Counted from the first letter of the stretch, positions 22,179 through 34,328 are shown. The stretch: DNA of 64,000 bases from Eucommia ulmoides (GCA_016647705.1 CM028334.1:11379546-11443545); one strand, 5' to 3'. Notes: generated by a model not told the origin, from the sequence alone. Numbers and translations: made by a program.

Positions 22179-23115
22179 ATGTGTGTGTGTATGATCATAC
22201 AGCCGGCCATATGGCCTCTTCCTCGCCATTCGTATATATATATATAAAGAATTTACACAATTCTCTTCCTTTTTTATTTAAAATTTTTAATTAGACCCAT
22301 TCTCATTTTAATGTTTTGAAAAATTACAATTTGATTCCCAAAATTTAAATTCACATAATTAATTTACACCATCCGTCCCAATATTTCCTTAACATTTTAC
22401 AATGCGATTTAAATTATACGCATATCAAATATTGGGGTCTTACAGATGATGTCATCAACTAATGTATGTCTTTCTCAAACATCCTTCATGAAAAATTTAG
22501 AGGAAACGTACTATATAGTCGGTATAAAAGTCAATATGTAGGATTAACCAATAATACCTAGCGGATCCAAGTTTGGAATACCAAAAGACCATGAAGACTA
22601 TCTTAAAGTACCTGGACTAAGGATAAATTTCTGGTTTATGGAGAAGGAGAACTAATAGTTGACGGTTATACTAACTCGGATTTCAAATTCGATATGGATA
22701 ACCGAAAGTCAACTTTTGAATACGTATTTATCCTAAGTAATGGAGCCATTAGTTGGTAACATTGTAAGAAAACTACAACAAGAGATTCCTTTACTGAGGT
22801 CGAGTACATTGTCGCATCGGATGTAACAAAAGACACTGTCTGGATTACGAATCTCACTACTAAACTTGGCATAATTTCTGTCATTGAGTCATTGATGCCT
22901 TAGTTTTGTGACAACAATGGGCTATAGTTCAGGCCAAAGAACCCAATCTTATTTGAAATCCAAACACATAGAGCAACACTTCCATTTGATTCTAAAGATT
23001 GACAAAAGATATGATATTAATATTAAGAGAGTAGAAACAAGTAACAACGTTACAGATTCGCTCACTTAGGCATTAATCTTAAAACATTTAGATTGGCATC
23101 TAGATATGATGGGTG

Positions 23116-24275
23116 TTAGATACAATTTTGATATTGCACAAATTAGCTATAGCGCTACTAGGAGATTGTAGAATATAAGCCTTATAGTCAATTCTATTTA
23201 TTTATTTAGTTAATTTTTTTTGTAATTACAATCTCAAATATTTATTAATAAAATGTGTTTTTGATATTATTCTTTATTATATCATATTGTTGTTGAACAT
23301 TTGAGAATAAGTTTAAAATGCCTTCACTTTAATAATTTATTAAAAGGAATGAGATCATCAACATTTTAATAACTTATATCCTAAGTGTTCCTACTCATGT
23401 AGAATTGTTGAATTAGGTCTTAGCAATTCAATTAAACTAGCTTATGGGCATTTTCTTAACAATTCAATTAAACTAGCTTATGGGTATTTTATCTTTGAGA
23501 ATGATAAATCTTAAGTCCAGTAGTGTGAGACACTAGAAGAACCGTAATGGCACTTACTAAGTTATACTAAGGATTTGAATGTGATCATTCTTAATAGTCC
23601 ACATCGTGGTTTTGCTCAAAGTAAAAATAGAATATCGGGGTTGTGATATTGTTTGTGATCTTTAGACTTGAAGTATTGGGTATTCATATAGATGAGTGAT
23701 TATACTTCGATGATATAGTGTTGTTTTCTAACCACAAAATTTCAAAGATATTTACTAGATATAGTGCAACATATATATGATAGTTCGAGTATTCAAGATA
23801 GAATCTACTATTCTCAGTAAAAAGGGAAGTCATTTGTGATTAGATAATGATTCAAATAAAGACTCTACTAGGACAATGTGACGATTGGGATGAGATTGCA
23901 ATTAGTATTACAAGTTGAATATTATATTAATCAAATCCATACAATCAAAGCTGCCCCTTGCATCAGATTTGGCTACCCACTACGTCTCCTAAAACTACTT
24001 TTGGTTTTATTTTTAGCTAACTTCGAATTCCTTCTCGATCCAACCCTAGATTAATTGATTTAGAATACGATTCTTAGACAAGCAATAAATACTAATCGGA
24101 TGGAGTTTTTCATGTGGATATCATTAGAAATAGGATACTTGTCGCTCTTTGAAGAGCTAAATCAAATTAGGAATTCGAATCGACCTACTAAGAGATTGGA
24201 GCACACGGTCGAGGTAATAAATTTATTCGTTAGAATAGAATCTATCTATATTTTGTTTTGTTTGTTATTATGGAT
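23116..24275. other. AT-rich duplicated tail of the CHX block
   Basis: Matches 45921-47451. Copy A lacks about 430 bases present in copy B (46690-47110); the junction is near 23945. A short direct repeat, AACAATTCAATTAAACTAGC, occurs twice at 23425-23480 in copy A and once in copy B. No gene was recognised. Confidence 0.55.
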
Positions 24276-24354
24276 TGTGAATTGATATGGTGAGTCTTAT
24301 TAGAGCGATAGGAATAGAAGTTTTAGGAGTTTGTAGAGGTGGAGGATCACAATA

Positions 24355-24480
24355 TAAAGAAAGTTGGTGGTGTAATGAGAAGATTCAAAAAGCCATTCGA
24401 GACAAGAAAATAGCTTATAAAGAATGGCGAAAATATCGAAGTCGGGAGAGTTTATAGAAGTATAAACGTGCAAAAATAGA
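24355..24480 (+). pseudogene. LINE (RTE-like) ORF2 fragment
   Basis: Translates as KESWWCNEKIQKAIRDKK followed by AYKEWRKYR, with a stop after ESL. This resembles the linker between the endonuclease and reverse transcriptase domains of plant RTE-type LINEs, where a tryptophan cluster followed by N-E/D-x-V/I-Q-x-A-I-x-x-K-K is typical. It is cut off at 24480 by another repeat. Confidence 0.55.
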
Positions 24481-25374
24481 GGCGAGTCCTCAACCTGACG
24501 TCACCAACCAAATAAGTATCTAATTATCACTTAATATCATAAAATATCTAATTATCACAATCAACATTTTATATTAATACTGTAAAATCTCATAAAAAAA
24601 AAAAAAAAAGTATATACAAAAAATTATAGACAGAGAGAATATCAAATTGAGAAAAAAATAGAAAAAGAAAATTGTAGATAGAGAATATTTTAAAGAAATA
24701 GAGTTGTAAAAATTATTTTAGAAATAAAAATTTGTAAAAAAAAAAAAAAAACTTTTTAAAAAAAAATTAATACTCAATATATTCAACACTTAAAATTCTC
24801 AACATTTAAAATTTAAGTGATTATAATAATTTACAATTGATCTCACTAATAAGGCACAGACTGAAGTCAACAATTATGTTTCAAGTAACAATCAATTTGA
24901 CTTATTATGTATGTGCCATTAATTAATTAAAGTTCCGTAGAACATGTAATGTCTAACAATTTCTTTTTTAATGAATTAAAATTCACCGACTTAAAAGGAG
25001 GAAGAAGAGGAGGCTTGGGTTACTTTCGGAGGAGAGTTTCCTTCAATTTTAATCAATTTCTATTATTATACTCTAGACCGATTATCAGTTTTGTTGGTGT
25101 CGAGAATTGACGAATACTAATAGTATGGTCTAGTCAAATTCCACATAGGAGTAAGTGTTGAGTTGGAGTGCCGATGGAGAGTTTTGAGTCTTGGAGAGCT
25201 AGAGTTCCGGAGATTCGTTGAGTGTTCTTTGAGTGCCTAGTTGAGATCCTGAGAGTCGACGTCTAGAAAGTGGGTACCTGCATAAGGACCCACCGGTGTA
25301 TGCCCGATGAAATCCCTCCGGCGTGAGAGTAAGAGCTCGGGAGAAAAAGGCTACACAATTTCTCTAAGATGAAT
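24481..25374. other. Unassigned repeat DNA
   Basis: It starts with GTCCTCAACCTGACGTCACCAAC, also seen at about 28287-28308, so its first part is an LTR fragment. Beyond are A-runs (24597-24609, 24738-24753). 25140-25370 is a G-rich segment that reads through the next insertion site into 27605, so it belongs to an older repeat. Confidence 0.4.
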
Positions 25375-26074
25375 TGTCACAACCCACCCCGGTTTTTCAA
25401 TATTTGTGGGCCGGTGTGACAACAATACAACTCTTCCAGCAATGATTAACACTAATTAAAATACCTTACACAAAAAGATAATATTATTTACTATAGTCAA
25501 CAAAAATACATATACCCCCTTCTCTTGGGACTCTCTTGATCTTACAACAACAGCACTAGTTCATTTTTACTAACCAACATATACAACCAGAAGCAAAAAG
25601 AATCACTATCGAGATACTCCCCGCTACGGCCCTTCAGGAATTGACCTACTGCTAGTAGGGGACAAACGTTTCTCTACAGCACCTGCGAGTGTACTACCTT
25701 CTTAGTAATTTTAAAACATATTTTCGAAATAATAATACATTCTCAATACCTTTTTAAAAGGGATCGAGCGTAATTCTACGAATACCATAATACAAACATC
25801 TCATCTTAAAGTAAACAGTGAAAATAAATAAACAATTATATAATTATATATCTCACTGATCCATTCAGTGTAGAACCATATCAATCATTATATGAAATAA
25901 ATCACCAATCTTAGTAAAAACACCCCATTTCAAGTTTACCCATCACCCACATACACACCGACTAAAACACCCCATTTCAAGTTTACTCATCACCCACATA
26001 CACACCGACTAAACCATAGTGATCGTTTTAACCTCACGATCGGAAGTTGCAACGATACCGTAACCATCTGTAGG

Positions 26075-26255
26075 ATATGCCTTCCTAGCGGACCTAACTG
26101 TGTAGATCACCGCCTACTGGACGTCTCCGGAGGCCAATAATATAAGTCACCAATTATATCAACCACCATAACAAATATCCATCTGCCGGACCACCCTCCG
26201 GACAGATCATAATATGAATCACCACCTGCCGGACCACCCTCCGGACAAGACATAA
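26075..26255. repeat. Tandem hairpin array (CCGG version)
   Basis: ATCTGCCGGA at 26181-26190 faces TCCGGACAGAT at 26197-26207, and ACCTGCCGGA follows at 26222-26231 facing TCCGGACAAGA. Both keep one unpaired A on the right arm. Compared with ACCTGCAGGA/TCCTGACAGGT at 197-224, both arms have changed together at two positions. Confidence 0.75.
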
Positions 26256-26790
26256 ACTATGGCATAGTCTAACCAACAAGACAAATCAAGCAACAACACC
26301 ATCGTCAATTCAGTTACCGTCAATTTCTAACAAAATTATTTATAATATCCTTCTTTTTAAAACCCTAACAATTCCACGAAAATTCATTTTTACCAACTCA
26401 CACAAAACCAGCTCTATCCACCATATTTATAAAATCATGCAGTTTAATAAACATTTAGGTCGACATATAGAAAAATAATTTTGTAAGAAGACAGTACACT
26501 CACCTGAAAATTTGTACTTGAAAGCTCCCCTGACTCCCAGCTACTAAGTCTCTGAAAATTGTGAACCTATTTATGACAAGACCTAAATTAATAGTGTAGC
26601 GAAAAATAAGCTAATCGTGTGATGCAAACCCTATGTTTATTAACTTCCCCACCCCACATTTTGTCATTTGATATGCTAAGGCTATAAAACTAATTCAGTG
26701 AATCATAAAAACTAATAAGAAACGTTACTTACCTCAGAACGATTGTCAATTTTCTTTGAATTTCCCCTAGAATATGCTTCCGCTCCCCAC

Positions 26791-27045
26791 CGCCTAAGCG
26801 GGAATACACCGCCTAGGCGAACAGGCAATTTCTTGCTCTATGTTGTTTTACCGCCTAAGCAATCACGCGATTCTGGCTCTCTGTTGTTTTACTGCCTAAG
26901 CGATCTTCCACCGCCTAAGCGATCACGCAATATCCGGCTCTCTGTTGTTTTACCGCCTAAGCGATCTTCCACCGCCTAAGCGATCACGCGATTTCTGACT
27001 CTCTGCTGTTTTACCACCTAAGCGATATTCTATCGCCTAAGCGAT
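26791..27045. repeat. Paired CGCCTAAGCG palindromes, about 61-bp period
   Basis: Near-palindromic decamers at 26791, 26810, 26852, 26893, 26912, 26954, 26973, 27016 and 27035. Members of a pair are 19 bases apart, and pairs recur about every 61 bases with TCTCTGTTGTTTTA between. The same decamer type fills an array in an unrelated element at 43192-43397. Confidence 0.85.
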
Positions 27046-27609
27046 CCTTGCTTCGTCCCTGACAAAACAGAATAGAACAGACTAGTCTTTTACCCCCTTC
27101 TTGTCACCAGCTTCGGCCCTTAAATTCTTCACTCCACCTCCATGATCAACCATCCAAAGTTTACAACTGATATTACCAACCTCATTCCCTTCACTCCAAC
27201 TAAAACACCCACTAAAATAACACCCCAAACTAACGGTTGCAACTCCAAACAGCAAAAACAAAGCACAGACCTTCACACACACACATATCTGCTTCCATAT
27301 GACCCCAGAACATGTCACACTTGCATACTCCTACAGCCCAAACGACCCTCAACCCTGGGAAAACGCCATGAACCAACACTAGTGATCTCTGGCAACTTCA
27401 CCGATGGCTTCTTCTTCTCCTTCGCTTTTCTCTCTCTCTCTCTCGCTTTTTCTCTCAATGGTTTCTTCCAGAATGATGGTGATCATTCCTCACTATATAT
27501 ATATATAAAATATCTTTAGTCAAAATACTCTTTCCCCCCCCCCTCTCCCAAACTTCTCATTTTTCTCATTTTTCATTTTTTTTTCTTTAAAACAGGGTCT
27601 TACATGAAT

Positions 27610-28242
27610 AATGAGCGTTACCTTATGGTATTGAATGCCTCTTGGTATTTACAGGAGTTGGAGAGTGATTAGCGTCGCTAATTCGAGTTGCAAGAGCAAT
27701 TAATTAGTCGAAAACCCTACATTTAGTCCTTGATAAAGTGTTTGAGGAGATAATCCATGAGCTTAGGCTTTGTGGCCCATTGTAAACGTCCAATGGATTG
27801 ATCTAATCCAAGATGAGGAAAGTTATCTTATTAAGAAGAAATAACTAAGTCTTTGACTGTACCTGTCTAGAGACCACGGGAGAACGGGAAGGATATACAC
27901 GTGTCTAGGGTCCAAGTACTAACGAGGTGGTGCCCAGAAATACCACCATCAAGTTTAGATTTATTCATATAAGATTAGGGAGATGAAATTTTCATTTGCT
28001 ATAGATTTTAAAGTTACAACCACATTGAAGTAAGATGCAACACGGCGATGTACAAATTTCATGATATCTTTATAATGGTGAAGACAATTACTACAAATTA
28101 CAAACTCAATATATATTATTAGATTGAATGGAAATTGTATTTCTCCATTTCCGCATTTCAAAATCGATTCCGAACATATAACTTTAAATTAAATAGGCAT
28201 TTTGGATTCACTCAAAATGGTATACTAGATTTGATAAAGACT
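27610..28242. other. Unassigned, continuation of an older repeat
   Basis: The left part continues the sequence cut by the solo LTR 25375-27604. No coding match; short open frames are not conserved. Confidence 0.35.
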
Positions 28243-28853
28243 TGTCACACCCCACCCCAGGGCTCACACCAAAGGAGAGGCGTGTCCTCAACCTGACGTC
28301 ACCAACTAAACAAGTACAAGCGAAAAAAATAATATACACACACACACACACACACACTTAAATGACAAATAACTTATTTTTTAATTTTTTACAAAAACTC
28401 TTGCTACATTAGCAGCAACAGACAATACACACATTCATAATAATACGTGACCAAATCATCAGTGTCATAGGGAACTTTGGCAAATGTAGTATGTGTAGCC
28501 ACGTCAATTTCAGCCCACCAAACTTGAATGCAACCAGTGGTGATGTCTAGCCCAGGAACTTCTAGCACAATGCCTACCACCCCGTGACTGGTCGCGTGTC
28601 CTCGGGACCAATAATCGCTCACCCGACCACCGGTATCCCGAATATTACAGCAACATCCTGTAGTATCACTGTCATCTCCCCAGTAAGTAGGTAGAAATGT
28701 GTCTCTTGTCGTCATCTCTCTAATAATGTTTTGATGAAAATATGATCTAATCTCTTCGTGTGCAGTCTAAAAACACCAACTATACCAACTGCACGACTCG
28801 ATCGGGCGAAATTAGCCACCATTGCCCTGGATCTCCTCGGGCACTATCAAGTG
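28243..28853 (-). mobile_element. LTR-like fragment
   Basis: It starts TGTCACACCCCACCCC, an LTR-type end, and shares GTCCTCAACCTGACGTCACC with 24481. It then contains a CA microsatellite (28337-28358). The open frame on its minus strand (28404-28715) has no family match. It is abutted by the LTR at 28854. Confidence 0.4.
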
Positions 28854-30143
28854 TGTCATGACCCGTCCTGGGCACCTAACATCCCGGGGCTGGCGTGACG
28901 ACAACACGACGTTACCTAAACAACCCACCATTTACTGAATGACAATATGCATACATCAATAACTATCATCTATATAAGCTATACATATTCTCTATTATGG
29001 GGACACACCCGTCCCCCAAATAGAATAATAACAAAATATCAAACCATGAACCTCTCACAGGTTCGCCTCAAGCAGCTCATCTCAAACCTCCATACGACTC
29101 CATCGTAGGACTCTACCTAGCGCCAGTAGAGGACCAACTCCTAACTGTTTCACTTACTAGTGTACTACTTTCTTAATAAAAACATTTTAGATGGATCAAG
29201 TATAAAACATATAATTATCACATATTAAATATAAATCTCATGATATAAATAACTCCTACCACAAAGAAAACACATTTTTCAGTCACCACAGAATCAGCAT
29301 CTATATATATATATATATATCACACCCCAACTAAGCAATTAAAACCAACCAGATAATACAGCTAACCATATAGTGTAATAAAAATCAGAACATACCAATC
29401 CAGTATAAAAGAATATATATAAATGTCATATACAACAAAATACCATATACGACAAAACACCACATACAACACCACGTCACACCACACCCACTCTCTGGCT
29501 AGCCATAGTGATCGTTTTAACCTTACAATCAGGAGTTGCAACGGTACCATAACCATCCGTAGGATATTCCTTCCTAGAGGACCTAATTGTGCAGATAATC
29601 ACCTACCGGATGTCTCCGGAGGACATAATATCAATCACCACCTGCCGGACCAACCTCCGGACATGATATAATATCAATCACCACCTCCCAGACCACCCTC
29701 CAGACAGGACATAAATTATGGCATAGTCCAAACAAGAACATCGTCAAATCAATAACATCATAGACAAACTATAAATCAATAGAAAATTACCGCTCTGCCA
29801 AAGCAGATAATCACCACTCTGCCGAAGCAGATAAAATCAATAGTATCATCAAATCAATAACAACATCGTCAAACTACGAATCAATAGATAATCAATGCAC
29901 ATCAACCTCTATTTCCAAAACTAATTTTATCCAAATATCATTTTTTCCACCCTCTTTTAAAACCAATTAGTTTCAACAAATCATTTATTTCCACTTTCTT
30001 TAAAAAACCAACGAAATCCATATTTCAAAAACACCAAATCCGCTTGATCCATTTAACTTATAAATTCATCTAATTTTAAGTAAACACATTTTTCATAATA
30101 TATTTGAAAATAGATTTGGCAAAAAAATAGTACTCACCATCTA
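28854..30143 (-). mobile_element. Gypsy-type LTR, truncated
   Basis: It starts TGTCATGACCCGTCC, carries the conserved leader and hairpin units (29548-29832) in the expected order, and stops after GTACTCACC at 30143 where an inverted copy of its own start begins. About half of the LTR is missing. Confidence 0.75.
29548..29832. repeat. Two tandem hairpin arrays (CCGG and TCTGC versions)
   Basis: 29548-29710 has CCGGA/TCCGG units as at 26075-26255. 29794-29807 reads TCTGC CAAA GCAGA and 29818-29831 TCTGC CGAA GCAGA, perfect 5-bp stems with 4-base loops. The LTR at 58137-60749 has TCCGC CGAA GCGGA at the matching place, a paired change of one stem base. Confidence 0.7.
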
Positions 30144-30477
30144 AAATATTTTTATTAAGAAAGCAGTACACTCGTAGGTGAAGCAGTTAGGAGTCGGTCC
30201 CCTACTGGAACTAGGTAGAGTTCTACGATAGAGTCGTGCGGAGGTTTGAAATGAGCTACCTGAGGCGAACCTGTGAGAGGTTCATGATTTTATATTTTGT
30301 TGTTATTCTATTTGGGGGACGGGTGTGTCCCCATAATAGAGAATATGTATATCTTATATAGATGATAGTTATTGATGTATGCATACTGTCGTTCAGTAGA
30401 TGGTGGGTTGTTTAGATGATGTTGTGTTGTCGTCACACCAGCCCCGAGATGTCGGGTGCCCGGGACGAGTCGTTACA
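30144..30477. repeat. Inverted repeat arm, partner 28854-29190
   Basis: The reverse complement of the start of the adjacent truncated LTR (CCATCTAAAAT... to ...TTACA), about 335 bases, with a ~950-base spacer. The two arms are LTR ends facing head to head. Confidence 0.85.
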
Positions 30478-30481
30478 ATTT

Positions 30482-30493
30482 TGGTATCAGAGC
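30482..30493 (+). promoter_or_regulatory. Primer-binding site (initiator tRNA-Met type)
   Basis: TGGTATCAGAGC, four bases after the LTR end at 30477, where minus-strand DNA synthesis would be primed. Confidence 0.85.
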
Positions 30494-31899
30494 CTAAGTT
30501 ATAGGTTCTGAAGACTTGCTAGTGGTTGTGTCTGTAGAAGACCATGAGATAGGAGGATATGCCAGTCGTCTAGTCAGTAGGAGACATGAGATAGGGTGTC
30601 GATAGGTGAGTTCGGTACATGAGTGTTAGTTATTTCATTACATTGGTTAATGCATTGGAATCGTGCATGGTTGGTTGTTTTGTTGGCAAGTAGTGATGCG
30701 ACAAAATGGTGATATTGCTAGTCGGTGGATTCAAGTGATGTTGTGTTGATGGTAGTAGTAATGGGTGGATCGCGATTATGGGAGCACTAGTAGTTGGGAA
30801 TGTGGGATTATAAATGAGAAACAATCATATACGTAATACTTAATGTTGAGACCTATCAGTAGCACTTAATATGCTAGTTATTAAAATATTCGATAGTATA
30901 GCAGAACACATTTAAGTCCGATTATGAAAACAAAAGGAGAGTTCATATTAGTTGGAACTAAGGATGAGAGAAAACTGTGGTGATATTAGATAAGATTTGA
31001 ATTGGTAGTATGTCCTAGGTTGACGAGCAGGCAGAGCAAAAGTTTGTGGAACTAGTAAATACAACAAACGTAATAGCGATTGATATGTAGAAAGTAGCCG
31101 AGAATTGTGGATCTGTGATGATAGTAGGCACGCATAAATCTCGTCTATTTCATATGAGTAATATATTTAGTTGTTGGTGGATTGTTTCAAAAAGAAACTA
31201 CTTTTCAAATCTGGGATGAATCAATGTTTGTATTTTTGGGGAAGATGTAATTATTACCCCAGTCAATTGATAGTTGGCTCAGGAGATTGGAAAAGTGTTA
31301 AAGAAAATATATCATAATACTTTACGCGAGTGCTAGGCACCAGTCAGAACAAATTCAGGCGGTGGATATTGTTGTAGCTAGAGAAAGGAATTATCGGGGT
31401 GTCAATAAGTATGATTAATAATCGTAGTTGTTGTAAAATAAGTTCCATAATTTTGATGAATTGAACATTCGACTCATTAAGTTGGCTAAATATAATCATG
31501 TTGATAAAATATGGGAAATTGAGATTTTAAATTATAACCTTGGGACTTTAAAGGTAGTTGCCATTGTGTAGAAAAATGAGTGGATTAATCTTAAGTATAA
31601 GATTGATTGCACTTAGTTGTATTTAATAATTTCCTTTGTAAAATCAGTAATTAAAATTTGCTGAGTATTGGGAATTCAAGTAAGTTGGTTTTAGGTGTAG
31701 GAAGTCTCTATAGGAGAAGCTGTGTGACGATCCTGGAAAACTGGGTCGTTATAACAAATTAGACTGTTAACTCACGATTAAGTTAAACTTGATGTTTTTC
31801 TCCATGAAAATCTGGTATTATTTGTAAAGAAAAAGAGAGGTACGTTGAGGATGCGTGTTGGTAACTCATCGTCTAGAATTAGTGGTTTATTTAATCAAT
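30494..31899 (+). other. Decayed gag/protease region of the gypsy element
   Basis: No intact frame. The position between primer site and reverse transcriptase suggests gag and protease, but no zinc knuckle or protease motif could be read. Confidence 0.35.
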
Positions 31900-32250
31900 T
31901 GCGGAAGACCAGGATGTTTTCTCAATTAGATTTTTGAGTAGGATATTACCAATTGGAGGTTAGAAATTGTGACGTGGTGAAAACGGCGATCCGTTCAAGA
32001 GTAGAGAAAAGTATGTAGATCATCTCTAGATTGTGTTGTTGATGCTGCGAGAAAAGCAATTGTATGCCAAATACAATAAATATGAGTTTTGGTTGGATCG
32101 AGTGGTAAATTTGGGACATGTGATCTTGAGAAATAATATTCACGTGAATCCAAAGGAAGTTGAAGCTGTGATTTGATGGGAAAGACTGAAAAGTGTAATC
32201 GAAGTTCAAAACTTTTTGGGGATTGGCGGGTTATTATTATTATTAATTAG
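31900..32250 (+). pseudogene. Gypsy reverse transcriptase remnant
   Basis: Translation with stops gives VFSQLDF and YYQLEVR followed by KTAIRSR, matching the palm region of plant gypsy RT, then FWLDRVVNLGHVI and KEVEAVI, and a segment like V-x-x-F-L-G-I-G-G. The catalytic Y-V-D-D box lies in a region too decayed to read. Confidence 0.7.
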
Positions 32251-32288
32251 TACAAGAATTCTTTGTTATAGCTGTCCCGTTGATCTGA

Positions 32289-32600
32289 TTGACCCGTATG
32301 AAAGTTAAATTCAAGAAGACTGATAAATGTGAACGTCATTACCTGATTCATGAATTGGAGTTCGCAGCGATTGTGGTTGTCTTGAAGTTCTTGAGACCTT
32401 ACCTGAAGAACGAGACTTGTGGGATATGCACCGTTCACCAGAGTTTGAAATATTTTCTTATTAAAAAATTAGCTAAATCTGGGGCAGTAGCGTTGAATAA
32501 AATTGATAAAAAATTTCAGTCGTACCATCTATTAGGATTCAGGAGAGGTCAATGGTGTAATGAATACTTCGGGTCAGAAATCGGTAAGTTTGGTTGCGTA
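32289..32600 (+). pseudogene. Gypsy RNase H remnant
   Basis: An open stretch containing ERHYLIHELEFAAIVVVLKF and CTVHQSLKYF corresponds to the family's 'N-Y-P-x-H-E/D-L-E' and 'T-D-H-x-S-L-K-Y' motifs. The second catalytic aspartate position reads V (TVH instead of TDH), so the enzyme would be inactive even without the stops. Confidence 0.75.
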
Positions 32601-32819
32601 TATTCAGGTTGTTCATATTAATTTATGGGTTGAGTTGAGACCCTTGTGAGTTTAGTGGGCGCTTGGTTAGGTGGCAACGCTGTTTGAGATTTTGATTTTG
32701 AAACCGACCTTGATCGACTGTGAGGTAAAAGCGTAAAAGTAGGATGTCCAGTTGAGAAAGATTAGAGAGGAAGTAGGAAATAGTTGCAAAGCTGACGAAC
32801 TTGTCAGAAATAATGAGGA

Positions 32820-33110
32820 AGTCTTGTTGATTTGACATAAATTGTGTATTCCTAATGAGGCCCATTTGACGAAAGAAACCTTAAAAGAAGTACATAGTTC
32901 AATATACACAATGCACCCCGGTGATATCAAACTGTATCGAAATTGCGTGAGCATTATTGGTAGTTTGGAGGAGAATGAGAAATCGTAGAATGGGTTATTA
33001 GGTGTCTTGTATGTTAGCAAAAATTAAGATCGAGCATTAATATCCATGTGGGTTATTGTAGTCTTTATCTATTCCATAATAGAAATGGGAGTCTTAATAC
33101 ATATGACAAG
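32820..33110 (+). pseudogene. Gypsy integrase N-terminal remnant
   Basis: Contains LCIPNEAHLTKETLKEVHSS and YTMHPGDIKLYR, the histidine arm of the integrase zinc-binding domain, with stops soon after. The C-x-x-C arm and most of the catalytic core are not readable. Confidence 0.65.
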
Positions 33111-34003
33111 TGTATATTGGTGGGGTTGTTCGGTTGCTTGAGGCACCAGCCTAATGTAAGTATCGAATAAAGTTGGGATAAGATACCAGTGTGACATTAT
33201 AGGAGAAACTGTAGTACCTGGAGCTGATATTTATTTTGACGTTCTGGTCAAATTTCTATACTACTTAAGGTGCCAAATTGAAAGTTGGTACCTCGTTTTA
33301 TTTGTGGATTATTAATCAATCGAGAAGTGCAATTTAGATGTTGAAGGGTTGCGTTTGGGCATTTTCTAGTAGCAAGGAGGATTTTGTGGCGTTAATGGAA
33401 TGTGTTTACAATAATAGATACCTTTTCGGAGAGCAAGGTGGCCTTGTATAAATGTTGTATGAAAAAGATGCATAACTTCAGTCAAATAGACTGAACTGAG
33501 ATAGGAGAACGGAAAATGATTGAGTTTTGGGGACAGCCCGGTGTGGCTACATTTTTATTTGGGAAACAGATTTTGATAGAAAAGAACTCAATTAGATGTA
33601 TTGATCCACTAGTAATTTTAGGCGAAGTCGACATGTGGGGGATCTTTAAGATTTCATAAGGAGAGGATAATTTGAATTATCATGGAGTTATAATATTTTA
33701 CAGTCAGTAACTATTAACTTTTGTGATGTATCGAATTTTTGTAATTGGAACGTATCTATGTCCTTCGACTCATATTTATACGTGGATTTATGTTTGAAGC
33801 ATGTTTAGGTAGATTGAAACGGAGATATTGTGGCAAACTGGTTGACTGGAAATGTTGGGTGAAAAGGATAAGTGTTGGTTATAGAATCAATTGTTCTAAA
33901 ATCACATAAGACAAACGTGACCATATTGTGCGAATTTATCGGATTAGTAGTTTGACGGAAAAAAAAAAAAATCGGGACGAAATTTCTTGTAGGGGGAAAG
34001 AGT
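33111..34003 (+). other. Decayed integrase end and polypurine tract
   Basis: No clear frame. It ends with a short in-frame-like stretch encoding text of the GRDEISC type, then AGGGGGAAAGAGT directly before the 3' LTR. Confidence 0.5.
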
Positions 34004-34210
34004 TGTAAGACTCCAACCTTTGACATACGTATAATTTAAGCCGCATTTTAAATACTTCGAAAAATATCGGGGTGGATTTCGATATTAATTATGTGAATTA
34101 AAATTTTATGGGATAAATTGTAATTTTCATAAACATTAAAATTCAGAATGGGTCTAAGTACTATCCAAACTAAAATGAGATGAGGTTTGTGCAAAATTAT
34201 ATATATATAT

Positions 34211-34249
<39 letters not shown>
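34211..34249. repeat. GATA microsatellite in the 3' LTR
   Basis: About ten ATAG/GATA units following a TA run, at the position corresponding to the TATA-rich part of the other LTRs. Confidence 0.9.
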
Positions 34250-34296
34250 CGGTGGAAATCAACGAAGAGGGAACGGCCACATGTCCGGCCGATGAT

Positions 34297-34328
<32 letters not shown>

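Larger units (their letters stand above)
19562..22444 (-). mobile_element. Gypsy-type solo LTR, 2883 bp
   Basis: Ends TGTCACACC and GGTCTTACA. Target duplication: AATGA at 19557-19561 and GATGA at 22445-22449; the empty site in copy B reads GATGA, so the left copy has one substitution. Inside are a conserved leader (GCTAGCC... ACGGTACCG-type phrase), a hairpin array (20171-20415), a 65-base TA run (20735-20799), and a C/A-rich block with a TATA-rich stretch near the right end. No internal domain remains, which is the usual product of LTR-LTR recombination. Confidence 0.93.
19460..23115 (+). pseudogene. Ty1/copia pol remnant, copy A (interrupted)
   Basis: 19490-19561 and 22445-22560 give the reverse transcriptase segment around the catalytic 'V-D-D-I-L-L-I' (here degraded) and the M-K-x-L-G-E stretch. 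22590-23115 gives copia RNase H text: KFLVYG, GYTNSDF, KST, ISW, EVEYI, CDNNG and the H-R-A-T-L-P-F region with stops. It is interrupted by solo LTR 19562-22444. Copy B (45150-45920) is uninterrupted at the same place. Neither can encode a working enzyme. Confidence 0.8.
8138..24275. repeat. Segmental duplication, copy A (CHX block)
   Basis: From AACTTTAAGGTGTTATATG (8138) to TTATGGATTG near 24275, this block matches 35438-47451 in order and orientation: CHX promoter, CHX exons, 3' region, LTR-like repeats, copia RT/RNase H remnant, and AT-rich tail. Differences are lineage-specific insertions and deletions. Only copy A has the intron-2 gypsy element (10190 to about 17140) and solo LTR 19562-22444. 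Only copy B has MITE 38989-39612, LTR element 39985-44543, about 1.1 kb more of intron 2, and about 430 bases near 46690-47110. Confidence 0.93.
25375..27604 (-). mobile_element. Gypsy-type solo LTR, 2230 bp
   Basis: Ends TGTCACAACC and GGTCTTACA, with perfect 5-bp target duplications TGAAT at 25370-25374 and 27605-27609. It carries a hairpin array at 26075-26255 and, uniquely among the copies here, a palindrome array at 26791-27045. The TATA-rich stretch is at 27495-27509. Confidence 0.93.

Noticed and set aside
28404-28715. 103-codon minus-strand ORF
   Set aside because: It lies inside an LTR-like fragment, with no recognisable domain and no second copy with a conserved frame.
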